Both the position numbers and the translations under genes were made by a program. Below, piece by piece: positions 34,334-44,952 of a stretch of 64,000 bases of DNA; positions within the stretch are counted from its first letter, which is position 1, and each line of letters opens with the position of its first letter. Location of the stretch: the NCBI GenBank assembly GCA_024364735.1, contig JAGFNQ010000716.1, positions 188,858 through 252,857 of the forward strand, read 5' to 3'. The notes beneath the pieces were generated by a model. It saw only the letters and a program-made list of their open reading frames with translations. It ran no database searches and was not told the DNA's origin. The DNA comes from Boesenbergia rotunda (lineage: Eukaryota; Streptophyta; Magnoliopsida; Zingiberales; Zingiberaceae).

Positions 34334-35403
34334 TCACAGAGCATACAGCCCAATAGTCACACAACTCAGGAAATCATCAACCGTCAACGACATCGTCATC
34401 AGAATCATCAAGATATATGATATCGCCAGGTGAAGGGTCACTCGGGGACGCACCATCAGGAAACGAATGATGATACCATTCTTCATACCAATACCATTTG
34501 CAAAAGCCCGCCGACCCAAACGACAATCTTGCTTAACCATGGACACGGTCCTGCCCTTGGTGACATCAACACCGACGGACATAAGCCAATCAGTGATGAT
34601 ATGACCAAAAGGCATATAAATCGTGCGACGGCTAGGCTCACGGTAAGATAGGATAGACTGGAAGATGCTCTCCATAATATCGAAGTCCATCCGGCAATGC
34701 ATGCCGTAGAGCATAAGGCAGTGGTAGGGTCGGATCTCGGCCAACGGCTTGGAAGTGATGGGTAAGATGCAATTTGTGATTATCTTGAAAAGGACATAGT
34801 CAGCTGGAGCAAGGCGGAGGGCTGCAAAAGTAGGAAAAACTGGACCCAACTCATCAAGCCCGGCAGAGCGAGGATGATCGAAAAAGTGCTGATAGATAGA
34901 GTCAGGGGTAACATCTGCGAACGGTGCAAGCAGAGGATCAGGAAGTTCAGGATAGATTGAATAGAGATTCGGTGATCGTCGACCACCCAAGTACTCTGCC
35001 AAAATCTCATATGAAAAATCGAGGTTCATCTTCCCGACACGAGTAGTGAATTCGAATCCCCCTTGTGGACCTTGTTGTAGGTTGTTGTAGAATTCAGAGA
35101 CGAGGTCGTAGTTTATGGTCCGTTCCAAGAAAAGAAGAAAACCCAGATTGTAGTACATGACAATCTCCATGACAGAGGGACAGAATTCAGTCAGAAAAGG
35201 GACATAAATCGATCGACATGGTAATAGTTTGAAGGTCCTTGCTTGAAATGCCTGTTCACAGGCCGCATTTGGGAACCGAGAGTTAGAAGAAGGTTGCGGC
35301 CTTCTGGAAGGGGTAGAGGAGGAAGGGGCTTTCCCCCTTGTGCTGCCCTCAGTAGGTTCCTTGCCCTTGGAAGACTTTCTAAGGAGTTGAATTGGTCAGA
35401 CAT
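34334..35403 (-). pseudogene. Element C extra ORF, 'putative plant transposon protein' domain
   Basis: Minus strand, from MSDQFNSLESLPRARN at 35403 to a stop at 34334. Same domain as the ORF in B: phrases RFMSLF, NLGFLLFLERTINYDLVSEF, then ILAEYLGG, DYVLFKIITNCILPITSK, LMLYGMHCRMDFDI, and RRTIYMPFGHIITDWL align with it in order. A small frame change near 35180 joins the N-terminal proline-rich piece to the 278-codon main frame, and another near 34450 alters the C-terminus. The ORF sits between RNase H and the polypurine tract, the position in which SIRE-like elements carry an extra, env-like gene, though no membrane or signal sequence is visible here. Function unknown. Confidence 0.7.
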
Positions 35404-36929
35404 AGGATTTAATCAATTTGGGCATAGATGGAAACACAATGATCATGATCAAGAATTGATCACAGAAGATAGAACCCAATCAGAGAATACAACCCAAACA
35501 CAATGATCAAAGACACATTTGGTTTAAGGTTTGATCATACAAATGACACCCAATCAAAAGATAGATAGTTTCGATCATATGGTGAGAAAAGAGGTCACGG
35601 CCAAGATCATAGGATCATGGTACAACAGCAGGAACAAGAGCAAAAACCAGAACATGATTAGCTTCCCAACACATTGTTCATGAGCATTCTGAAAAGAGAA
35701 AAACGAAGCCAAACACTTACTTCGGTGCCATTGAAGAGTTCTCGAAGGTTTGAGGGAAAGAAGACGTGCGCAGGAAAAGACTCCCGGCGTAAGAACTGGG
35801 CGCAAGGTTGTTTCGAGAGAGAGATGTCACGGGACTCGGAAGATCTTCTCAGAGCAACCAGAACACACTCGCAAGAGGAAGGGGAAGGCACTGAGGAGAT
35901 TTCGCATGAGGCAAAGGATGCGCGAGTGGGAGGTTTTCGGCGCTAGGGTTCGGCCGATACGATGTTTTCGCGAAGTTAATCGGTTGGTGGTTCGGTCCAC
36001 CAACCAGAATTTAATGCGTTTGAACGGATCACCGTTCGATCTGATCGTGTCCAGACCGATCAGGCTACAGCCTGATCCGACTGGAATGGGCCTGATCGGT
36101 CGGATGACCGATCAGACTCGCTCCTGATCGATCTGGTGATCGATCAGGATACGAACAGTAGGGTCCGGAGAGAAGCCACTGAGCTCCCTGATCGGTCTAT
36201 GGACCGATCCGCACAGGGTGCCAGATCGGTCCGGGGACCGATCCAGGCTGGCTCAGAATCCTTGGTCAAAAGGTTTGGAAAATCACTGCTACCTCTCTGA
36301 TCGGTCTGTGGACCGATTACCGACGGAAGGAGCCAGATCGGTCTGGAGACCGATCAGCCATATTCCTGATCGGTCCAGTGACCGATCAGGGTTCCTGATA
36401 CACCCTGATACGAACTGAAATGTTCAGTTTCAGAATTTTTGAAACTTCTAAACGATATTTGATGGATTTTGTCGAACTTGGACAAGTCCTCATGACTAAA
36501 ATTGATCCCTAAACAAGAATCAAAAGTCCTTATGGGTTCAACAAACACTTTGATCCATCTAAATGGAGTCAAACTCAATCAATGATAACTCAAGCAAATT
36601 CAACCAAGTTTTGATTCCAAATCCAAATTTCCAATCAAGTTTCCTTGATTGGAATGTCCAAGTATGATTATAGGACCAAATACACATATGTTATGCATTG
36701 GTTTTCCCCATACTTGGTCACCACCGTGATTATTATCTCGTCAACTTAATTCCTCAAGGGATGCAATGACATTTCAAGGAATTAAGTTGATCCTAACATC
36801 TCACCCCATATCTAGCAAACAAAAACGTTTTGTTAAACCTTATAGTTTGTGTGAGATGTTCCCAAAGTTACCCAATTGTTCCCAACAATTTCGAGATAAT
36901 CATGAAGGGTTTTGAATGCAATTTGAAGA
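35404..36929 (-). promoter_or_regulatory. Leader of the element C extra ORF, with palindrome array
   Basis: Between RNase H and the extra ORF. Around 36030-36390 there are about eight copies of the GATCGGTC-N4-GACCGATC palindrome. On the minus strand a C-rich leader-like stretch (about 35990-35720) ends with ATGGCACCGAAGTAAGTG, which contains a good splice donor, so a spliced leader similar to that in B is plausible. Confidence 0.45.
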
Positions 36930-38308
36930 TCATGAAGCGCGACACATTCCCAATTCCCGTCTTAGGAAACTAAATTCATTTTGAGGAAGTGGTTTAGTGA
37001 AAATGTCAGCTAGGTTTGACTTTGACTCTATATGAGAGAGTATGATGTTCCCCCTAGCTACATGATCCCTAATGAAGTGGTGTCTTACTTCAATATGTTT
37101 TGTCCTCGAATGATGGACTGGATTCTTGGTTAAGTTAATTGTGCTAATGTTATCACATAACACTTGCACACCCTTGTAATTCAATCCATAGTCCTCTAAG
37201 GTATGAATCATCCACAACAATTGCGATATACTCTCTCCCATGGCAATATATTCTGCCTCGGTAGTGGAAAGAGCAACACAATGTTGCTTCCGACTCGACC
37301 AACTTACTAAGGACGAACCTAAGAATTGGCAGCCCCCACTAGTGCTTTTCCGATCCAACTTACATCCAGCGTAGTCGGAATCCGTATAGCCCATCAAATC
37401 AAAAGATTCGGTACGGGGATACCAAAGACCTACATCAATTGTGCCCTTAAGGTATGTCAAAATTTGCTTAATAGCAATTAGATGAGATTCCTTGGCACAT
37501 ACTTGATACCTAGCACACATACCTACAGCAAATAGAATATCCGGTCGATTGGCTGTGAGGTATAACAAACTGCCTATCATGCTTCGATATTGAGTTAGAT
37601 CAACGGGTTTACCACTCTCATCATTGTCTAATCTTATGTTTGTAGTCATGGGAGTGGTTACCTCCTTCGAATCACTCATATTGAATTTTCGAAGCATCTC
37701 ATGTGTAACTTTGATTGATGCACATGGATACCATCGCGAGTTTGCTTGATTTCAAGTCCAAGGAAGAAAGTCAACTCTCCCACTAGACTCATTTCAAACT
37801 CACTCTCCATGTGTCCAATGAACTCATTTAAATAGCCCTTGTTATTTAAGCCACAAATTATGTCATCGACATATACTTGGGCTACAAATATATTGTCACC
37901 ATCTCTTCGTAGAAACAGTGTAGGGTCTATTTGACCTCTAACGAAGCCCTTTTCAATTAAAAATGTCGACAACCGCTCATACCAAGCCCCGGGTGCTTGT
38001 TTAAGGCCATAAAGTGCCTTTTTGAACTTGAACACGTGGTTTGGAAATTCGGTACTCTCAAACCCCGGAGGTTGTTCGACATAGACTTCTTCCCTAATCA
38101 AACCATTTAGGAAGGCCGATTTGACGTCCATTTGAAATAGTTTGAAACCACGATGTGCTGCAAATGCAAGCATCAATCGGATGGACTCTAATCGTGCCAC
38201 GGGAGCATAAGTCTCATCATAATCAAGGCCTTCAACTTGACTGTAGCCCTTGGCTACCAAGCGTGCCTTGTTTCTAATTTGGAGGAAGCGTGCCTTGTTT
38301 CTAGTCAA
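36930..38308 (-). pseudogene. Element C Ty1/copia reverse transcriptase and RNase H
   Basis: Minus strand. The reverse transcriptase frame (38308-37676) begins in the family motif NKARLVAKGYSQ and includes YDETYAPVARLESIR, QMDVKSAFLNG, LYGLKQAP and the catalytic YVDDI. A frame change near 37690 leads to the RNase H frame (37697-36930) with YRSMIGSLLYLTANRPD, DSDYAGCKLDRKSTSG, ALSTTEAEYIA and TKHIEVRHHF, ending ELGMCRAS. Upstream fingers of the polymerase are missing; instead a 19-bp phrase GCGTGCCTTGTTTCTA is duplicated at 38261-38306 and the strand switch follows. Similarity is clearly copia, and the single frameshift suggests modest age. Confidence 0.9.
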
Positions 38309-38336
38309 GGGGATGAAGTTTAATCTCCTAAGTGTG

Positions 38337-38370
38337 AGTCAATTGTGTGACACGGGTTACACAATTGACT
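38337..38370. repeat. Hairpin at the strand-switch point of element C
   Basis: Perfect 12-bp inverted arms AGTCAATTGTGT and ACACAATTGACT around a 10-nt loop. The minus-strand half of C lies to its left and the plus-strand half to its right. Confidence 0.85.
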
Positions 38371-38408
38371 TCTAACCAAGTCAATGTCTAGTTAGACAAA
38401 ATGACACC

Positions 38409-39769
38409 TTGGACACGGTACTAGTAGGAGCAAGAGTAGACAATATTTATCAAGTTTCATTTAAAAGTGCTACTAATACTTTTGCTAAGTGTCTCATGTC
38501 AAAAGAAGAAGAGTCCACTCTTTGGCACCGGAGGCTAGCACATGTGAACATGAAAAACATCCGGAAGCTGGCCAACAAGGGACTAGTTCGTGGTTTACCG
38601 AGCATCAAGTATGGAAAAGATAAATTATGTGATGCATGTCAAATGGGTAAGCAAACAAAATCTGCACATAAAGGTAAAAGCACTGTAAGTACTTCCAATG
38701 CTTTAGACTTACTTCACATTGATCTATTTGATTGTAGTACTATCATATCATTGAATGGAAGTAGATATTGCTTTGTGATTATTGATGATTTTACTAGATA
38801 CACATGGACATACTTTTTGAAATATAAGGACCAAACCTTAGATATGTTCATTTCTTTTTGTAGAATGGTAGAAAATGAAAAATCATTAACCATTAAGACA
38901 ATTAGAAGTGATCATGGAGGTGAATTTCAAAACTAAAGGTTTTTAAAATTTTATCAAGACAAAGGTTATAAGCATGAGTTCTCTACTCCTAGAACACCAC
39001 AACAAAATGGTGTTGTAGAGAGGAAGAACCGTGTACTTCAAGAGGCTGCACGAAGCATGCTCAATGAGTACTCACTCCCGAGTTACTTATGGGTTGAAGC
39101 TGTAAATACAGCTTGCTATGTGCAAAATCAAGTTCTCATCCATAGGTTTTTAGGAAAGACTCCCCATGAACTTTGGTTTGGGAAACCACCTACGGTTAAA
39201 CACCTTAGGGTGTTTGGTTGTAAGGTGTTCATCCTAAACACCAAGGATCACCTTGGAAAGTTCACGGCAAAGGCTGATGAAGGGATACTAGTCGGGTACT
39301 CTCTCATTAGTAAAGCCTACCGAGTCTACAACAAGAAACTAGATTAGTTGAAGAGTCTTCTGATGTGGTTTTTGAAGAAATTACGAAATCAATTGACCAA
39401 TCAGAAAATATAGAAGGAGTTCAACTTGAACTAAGGAGACTTAGCTTGAATGAAACTCCAAGTGTTGTTGATGGTGATGAGTCTGATGACGGTGAACCTA
39501 GACAACCCATTGATCAGCCGGATCCTGAGGCTGAACTTGTGTCTAGTGAACCCGTTCAAGAAGCACCACCAACACCAAGGCAAACTAGATTAGCCTCTAG
39601 TCATCCCCAAGACCAAATTGTTGGAGACATCCATCAAGGGGTTAGGACTAGATCATTCTTCCGGAATGAGGCTAATGAAGTTGCTCTAATTTCCAAAATT
39701 GAACCTAGAAAAATTGACGAAGCATTAAATGACACCTTGCAAAAAGTCCTAACTTGGAGGGTTGGGTGA
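38409..39769 (+). pseudogene. Element C GAG-pre-integrase, integrase and linker
   Basis: Plus strand. Starts in the GAG-pre-integrase domain (VGARVDNIYQVSFKSA), then the zinc site HRRLAH...CDACQMGK, the integrase core with catalytic Asp in LLHIDLFD, second Asp in RSDHGGEF, and Glu in PQQNGVVERKNR, then TACYVQNQ, KTPHELWFGKPP and VFGCKVF of the C-terminal region. A TAA stop interrupts between the second Asp and the Glu (38934-38936) and another stop with a frameshift occurs at 39345. An acidic linker follows to KIDEALNDT and breaks off directly into LTR sequence at about 39747, so polymerase is absent from this half. Confidence 0.9.
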
Positions 39770-41873
39770 AAAGTCCTAGCTTGGAGGGCTAGGTGAAAAG
39801 TCTTAACTTGGAGGGTTAGGTGAAAAGTCCTAACTTGGAGGGTTAGGTGAAAAGTCCCAACTCGGAGGGTTAGGTGATTGATTAAAATTTCGGTGAGTGA
39901 AGTCGGGTCCTGGTGAGTGAAGCCAGGTGATAGAAATCCCGGTGAGTGAAGCCGGGTCCTGGTGAGTGAAGCCAGGTGATTGAAATCCTAGTGAGTGAAG
40001 TTAGGTTGAAATCCCGGTGAGTGAAGTCGGGTCCCGGTGAGTGAAGCCGGGTGACCGAAACCCTGGTGAGTGAAGCCAGGTCCTAGCTTGGAGGGCTAGG
40101 TTGAAGTCCCAGTGAGTGAAGCTGGGCATGGCACGAGTCAGAGAAGAGTTGGAGGCTTGTTCTCGTGACTTAGAGTGCATTTGGGCTTGCCTGGATCGGT
40201 CTGGTGACCGATCAGGGAAGTTGGCACGGTGCTCCTTCGTGGATCGGTCTGGTGACCGATCCAGCGATAACTGATCGGTCTGGTGACCGATCAGGGAGTA
40301 TGCATTTCACTCACTGAATGGCTCCTGATCGGTCTGGTGACCGATCAGGGAGCTCACAAGTGGGTTGAGTTCCCTTACTGATCTACTCCTGATCGGTCTG
40401 GTGACCGATCAGGATCACTGTGCAGATCGTTCTGGAGAACGATCCAGCATCGCAGGTTCCTCTCTATGATCGATCAGGACGGAGCCTGATTGGTCTGGAA
40501 GCAGCCTGATCGGTCTGGTGACCGATCAGGGCACAGCCTGATTGGTCCGGTGACCGATCAGGAAGCATCCCGTGGGTTTTGGGAGCCTTACTGCTCGACT
40601 CCTGATCGGTCTGGTGACCGATCAGGGATACTGTTAAGATCGGTCTAGAGAACGATCAAGTGTCGCGAGATTCTCCTTATGACCGATCAGGATGGAGCCT
40701 GATTGGTCTGGGAGCAGCCTGATAGGTCTGGTGACCGATCAGGCTAGAGCCTGATTGGTCTGGGGACCGATCTGGAGTGTGCAGCAGAATGCTGGATTGG
40801 TCTGGTGACCAATCAGGAGTGTGCAGAAGACTGCTGGATCGGTCGGGTGACCGATCAGGGTCCTCCCTGATCGATCTGGCGACCGATCAGGAGCAGAACT
40901 TTAATTCAAATACGCTATCAGAAGGGTCTGATCGCGTCTGTTTTGCTCAGGATTTTTTCTGCTATCACTGTTCTCATTTGATATTCATTTGCTAAACCTC
41001 TGATTGAGTGTGCAGGTGACAGTGATGGATTCAAACACTCAAGGAGGGTCAAAGAGAGGCTTTCCGTTGAGCAGGTTTGGCAGGTTTCCATTGCAGGTTA
41101 CAACGGGTGCTGCTGGCAACGGCTGGAAGCTGACCTGGGGCTGGGGCTCGACTGAGGAGAGTTCAGTGAGTCCAGAGGAGGTCAGGGGTAGCTGGGTTGT
41201 TGCAGGTGAGCAGCTGGGAGCTGTGTGGAGCGTCTGTGGGTTGGCGATGGCAGCTAGGATAAGTGTGGGCTGGCGATGAAGAGAAGGGAGTTCTCTCTAC
41301 TGCAGCAACACTTGATCCATCCTTAGCAATCACTCTGAGTCTTGAAGCTTCTGAAAACTTGATCATTCTTTGAAGCTTGAGAGACCTGAGCACTAAGAAG
41401 GACTCGTGGCAAGGCGATCAACAAGCAAACAAGGAAGAGCTGAGTGAAGGCTCTTGCCGAGGTTGTGCTGGGTTGTTGTTTGTGCTTGTAAGCGTTTCTC
41501 TTCATCTGCTTGTGCTCTGTAAGTCTCTGATTGTCTCTGTGCTTTTCATTCTACATCAACTTGTTGAGACATTTTGTGGAGAGGTTACTCCATCGAGAAA
41601 GAGGATTTGATATCCGGATTTCCGGGGCTTGATCTGCCGACGATCAAGGGATCGCCCACCTTAAGGGCACGCCAAGGAGTAGGGGCAAGATATCCCCGAA
41701 CCTTGTAAACGATCCTTGTTAGCGTTTTGGTTTGTGTTTCATTTCTGCAACTTGTTTTCTGTCTTGTATTTGTCTTCCGTTGCTAATCACTCAAGTGCAG
41801 AAATCCTTAAGCTCAAAGAAATTGTGTCTGGCTATATTCACCCCCCCCCTCTCTAGCCATCCGAGTTCCAACA
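39747..41873 (+). repeat. Element C right LTR (plus orientation, 5' truncated)
   Basis: Inverted copy of 31818-33792 lacking the LTR start. Contains 24-26-bp GTCCTAACTTGGAGGGTTAG units (39750-39880), a GGTGAGTGAAGCCGGGTC array (39885-40130), and about 15 copies of the GATCGGTC-N4-GACCGATC palindrome (40190-40890). Ends CGAGTTCCAACA. The arrays are longer than in the left copy. Confidence 0.85.
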
Positions 41874-41878
41874 ATATT

Positions 41879-42775
41879 ACATGAAAATGGATTTTTGATG
41901 TGTAAATGCCATATAAATCAATGCTAAGGATGCATTGTGGGTTGGTATGGGCAAAGACATCAAGAGGAAACCAAAACTAAGACTTTAGGTCAAGATTCAA
42001 TTGAAATTTTTAGCCAGTTTTAAGTTTTATGTCAATCTTGGGATTGGTAATGGATATATTTTTTAGCGTATTTTTCCCAAGTAGGTATGTGTACCACAAA
42101 CCTCTCCACAAAATTTGAAAATTTTTATAGATTTATAGAATTTCTGGTGCATTTCTGAAGTTGGGTTCAGAAAGCTAAAATTTGGATTTTCAATGTGCCA
42201 GTCGACTGGTAACTGTACCAGTCGACTGGTAAAGGCTGAAAAATGGGTTTTGGCAATTAGAAAGTGTCTTTATGATGTGAAATAAGTGTGGAACCTTTAT
42301 GGGAGGTTAGTACACTGTGTTTATGATCATTTATGGATTAAAGAGTCCAATAAAGGGAAAATTATTGGAATCGTTTTAATGTATGACAAAGGGGGAGAAG
42401 TGTTGGGTTTAAGTGGGAAACCAAACATGTCTTTGCGGAAAATCCTAGGTCTAGGGGGAGCCTAGGTAAAGGGGAAGCATTGTTGCTCCATTGGTGGCGT
42501 AAGGGGGACCTTGGAGAGGTTCTTAAAAAGCCTTTGTAAGTCCAATATAGGGGGAGCCTTGGAAAGGTCCCGGTTTGATAAAATGTCCTAACTTGGGGAG
42601 GTTAGGTATGGGATGTCTTGGGATAGGATCCATGCATGGTTGCATTGCATATGTATTGGCGGTATAAGTCCAAGGTGGAGCCTTGGCAACGTAAGTCCAA
42701 ATGGTTGTTAGCATTGTGTTTTGCTATTTGTTTTCCTAACTTAAATGTATTGCCAAACATCAAAAAGGGAAAGAT
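41879..42775 (+). other. Element A 3' region and polypurine tract
   Basis: Resumes A after C. Resembles the region downstream of gag in B (phrases like GGTATGGGCAAAGACATCAAG). A pair of CCAGTCGACTGG palindromes sits at 42198-42231. The polypurine tract CAAAAAGGGAAAGATT (42760-42775) abuts the 3' LTR. No ORF. Confidence 0.7.
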
Positions 42776-43390
42776 TGTTAGGGCAATCTATGGTCCGGAG
42801 TGACCATGTGTTTTGATGTTTGGCCAAAGGGTGTAAGTTAGGTTTACCCTTGTGTTCTAATATGTATATGTGAGTGTGCAGGTTTGCAGGTTACACATAT
42901 TAACTTAGCTACACGGTTTCGGGTATGGTGAAGGGTGGCATGGAGGCAAATCGTGGGCTTGTGTGCATCTGAGGGACCATGGATAGCAGGGACGATGAGC
43001 CGAGAGATGCGGACTTCGAGGCGTACGTGAAGGATGTCATGGAGGTAAGCTGGAGGCTTGTGTGTGTATCTGAGGGACGAGGGTCGAAGACGAAGAGAGT
43101 GTGAAGGCAACAAATCGAGGCTGCTGGTGAAGAATCAACTAAGTTGTGGGGGTTCGAGTGCTGAGGGAATGTACTCAGGAAATCCTAGGGGTCGAGTGCT
43201 GAGGGATCGTCCACCTTACGGACTGCCGTGGAGTAGGAGCGTCATCTCCGAACCACGTAAATAGGTTTGCATTAGCATTGTTTTGTTATTGTTATTTGTT
43301 ATTCCGCTTTCGCTTGCTAACGTGTAGGTAGAAAAATCGAAAGAAGCTATTCACCCCCCCCCCCTCTAGCTTGACGAACACGATCTAACA
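42776..43390 (+). repeat. Element A 3' LTR with internal deletion
   Basis: TGTTAGGGC to GATCTAACA. Aligns with the 5' LTR but lacks about 370 bp after GTCGAGTGCTGAG at 43205, where it jumps to GGATCGTCCACC. The deleted segment held the TATTTAAA box and the CAGTCGACTG palindromes. Short GGGA homology at the joint suggests microhomology-mediated loss. Confidence 0.85.
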
Positions 43391-43395
43391 CTGAC

Positions 43396-44141
43396 TAGGA
43401 TCTCTAAAGTGGCGCTTGACACATCTTGCATAACCCGATTGAACCGCTAGATGTAACCTTTCAGCGGCTCCTTGCTCTTCTACTTTAAAGCAAAGAGATT
43501 CGGCGTCGTCTCTGATATCGCCGACTACTAGCAAAGTAATGCAGGAAAATAGTTTTAAACTCCAAAAGGAGTTTATAGAATTTTGCGGCAACCCTAAAAC
43601 CATCTCTGTGTCGCACTTGATAACGTATCCAAGAACACTCGCCACTTTATACCATCTGTATATTATTGCAACAGGGTCGCGTTCTCGAACTTGCAAATGT
43701 GGTCTTCAAGATCTATTTTCCCATCATAATCAACAATCCCAGGCCCGTGGAATTGCTTGAGCATGGGATCATCTATAATGTCCCGAACAAAAGATGAAGA
43801 TGTGTATTTTTGTAGAACCTTTGTAGGCTCACTCTTTCCTTGTCCTTCTTCTCGTTGCAAAACGATGGAGGCAGTAGTATATGCTTTCTCCATCTCTCCC
43901 ATGGAGTCTTGCTGGTGTCCTAGGGCCACATTCATGGCACCCCTGGAGGCGAGATTGATCTTCGATTTCGAGCGTATGAGGTGGGCGCTCTCTGGGCGTC
44001 GGCCTGTAACGGCATTGCTCGTTGAGATGTAGCCTGCTCAATTTGGTATTGCTCTAGCTCTCCTCGAACGGCGTTGGCGATTAAGCGGTCCAATTCCTTC
44101 CGCATCAAAATGATGGGCTGCTCTTCCAGTTCCGTCATCAC
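43396..44141 (-). pseudogene. Element D gag remnant (Tat-type Ty3/gypsy)
   Basis: Minus strand, three frames. It starts about 50 bp after the primer site with MMTELEEQPIILMRKELDRL, then a Gln/Arg-rich stretch, and FVRDIIDDPMLKQFHGPGI.DYDGKIDLEDHICKFEN, a good match to the Gag start used by Tat-lineage elements (..P...YDG..DPEDHL..F). After two frame changes it continues TDGIKWRVFLDTL and ends with AAERLHLAVQSG.., where element A is inserted. No protease or pol follows on the far side of A, so D cannot supply its own enzymes. Confidence 0.72.
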
Positions 44142-44170
44142 CCTATTCCTTCTGGTGATTAGTCTACGTT

Positions 44171-44190
44171 TCCCATAGACAGCGCCAAAC
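44171..44190 (-). other. Primer-binding site of element D
   Basis: On the minus strand TTTGGCGCTGTCTATGGGA follows the 5' LTR; it differs by two bases from the TTTGGCGCCGTCTGTGGGA sequence standard in Tat-like plant elements. Confidence 0.8.
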
Positions 44191-44191
44191 T

Positions 44192-44952
44192 TATTTCGAA
44201 GGCGAACGATGTGGACGACAGATCATCGGGATGCAGCCTGGAGTGATGATGACAAGGGACACCCGCACCTGCAAAATTAACATGAGCATTGAAGGGATAC
44301 ATCGGAAGGAGTTCCGGCAGAGCCCTCTCTGACGCTCAAGTCAGAAATTCTTATCGTAGGGAGGAGTGAGGAGAATTGGGAGCATCAAAGTTCAAGAAAA
44401 AGTCCCCTTTATCTGGGTGCCAAAACACTTTATATACTCGCTGTCCGTCCTTCGAGCGCCTCCACATTCTTGTAACTGCTTCCTTTATTTCCACGTTTAA
44501 TGGGTCATGATTGTTTTGACAGCTGTCATTCGCTGAGCGATGTTGGTAACAACTGCCACACTCACTATCGTCCGTTACCAGCCATGACTACCTACCAACG
44601 TCCCTATTCTGCATAGGAAGTACTCGAAACTATCGCCGCAAATGTTAAGTGGGGTATTATCATAGCCAATGGTGGGCTTCTCCCAATCTATTTTCTCCTT
44701 CTTAGGCCGCTCCTTGGGCTCCACTCTCTCGAGCTGATCTCGGGGACTCTCCTCCTCGGCTGAATCCCGGGAAACCTTTTCCCGAGTGGGTCTCGGGGAC
44801 TTTCCTTCCCGAGCGAGTCTCAAGGACTTTCCGTCTCGAGTGGGTCTCGGGGCACTTTCTTCTGAGTTGGCTTCGGTAACTCCTAGCTCTATCAGTCATG
44901 CAACGTAACTCTCTCGCGTCATCTATTCATATGAAGTTACTTATCCCGATCA
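44192..44952 (-). repeat. Element D 5' LTR
   Basis: Aligns with 12102-12857. The U5 end reads TA instead of CA on the minus strand. The TTAAT duplication follows at 44953-44957. Confidence 0.85.

Larger units (their letters stand above)
31818..41873. mobile_element. Element C: copia-type insertion with inverted LTRs, inserted in A
   Basis: 10,056 bp flanked by ATATT (31813-31817 and 41874-41878), with A continuing on both sides. Both termini are the same LTR end: the left starts TGTTGGGGACG and the right ends CGAGTTCCAACA, and their interiors are inverted copies for over 1.5 kb. The C-run phrase that marks the U5 end of these LTRs lies next to both outer ends. The left half is a minus-strand element (reverse transcriptase, RNase H, extra ORF, polypurine tract, LTR); the right half is plus-strand (integrase, linker, truncated LTR). 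The halves meet near 38310-38400. This is not a normal provirus; see the findings. Confidence 0.88.
16334..43390 (+). mobile_element. Element A: Ty1/copia-type gag-only retrotransposon inserted in element D
   Basis: LTRs at 16334-17313 and 42776-43390, flanked by CTGAC on both sides (16329-16333 and 43391-43395). Internal order is primer site, gag, non-coding region, polypurine tract. When F, B and C are removed, only about 2.7 kb of interior remains and it contains gag but no pol, resembling described TR-GAG elements that must borrow enzymes in trans. The gag style (FDYWRMRMK..., two CCHC knuckles), primer site TGGTATCAGAGC and GGGGGAGATT-type polypurine tract in its relatives B and C fit the SIRE/Maximus side of Ty1/copia. 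Confidence 0.9.
12102..44952 (-). mobile_element. Element D: Tat-like Ty3/gypsy retrotransposon, host of the nested stack
   Basis: The outermost layer. Its two LTRs (12102-12857 and 44192-44952) are direct copies, flanked by the same 5-bp target duplication TTAAT (12097-12101 and 44953-44957). On the minus strand the order is 5' LTR, primer site TGGCGCTGTCTATGGG typical of Tat-lineage elements, gag remnant, an antisense extra ORF, polypurine tract and 3' LTR. Removing the inserted element A leaves about 5.8 kb with no protease, reverse transcriptase or integrase, so D is non-autonomous or internally deleted. The LTRs differ at many positions (roughly 85% identical by eye), making D the oldest layer. 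Confidence 0.88.

Noticed and set aside
40190..40890. Palindrome array as transcription terminators or bacterial operators
   Set aside because: Context is a plant LTR; no bacterial genes are present, and the units are too numerous and regularly tandem for terminators.
31818..41873. Reading element C as two independent nested elements
   Set aside because: Both outer ends share the ATATT duplication and A continues cleanly on both sides; no internal target duplication was found at the strand switch. Kept as a residual alternative.
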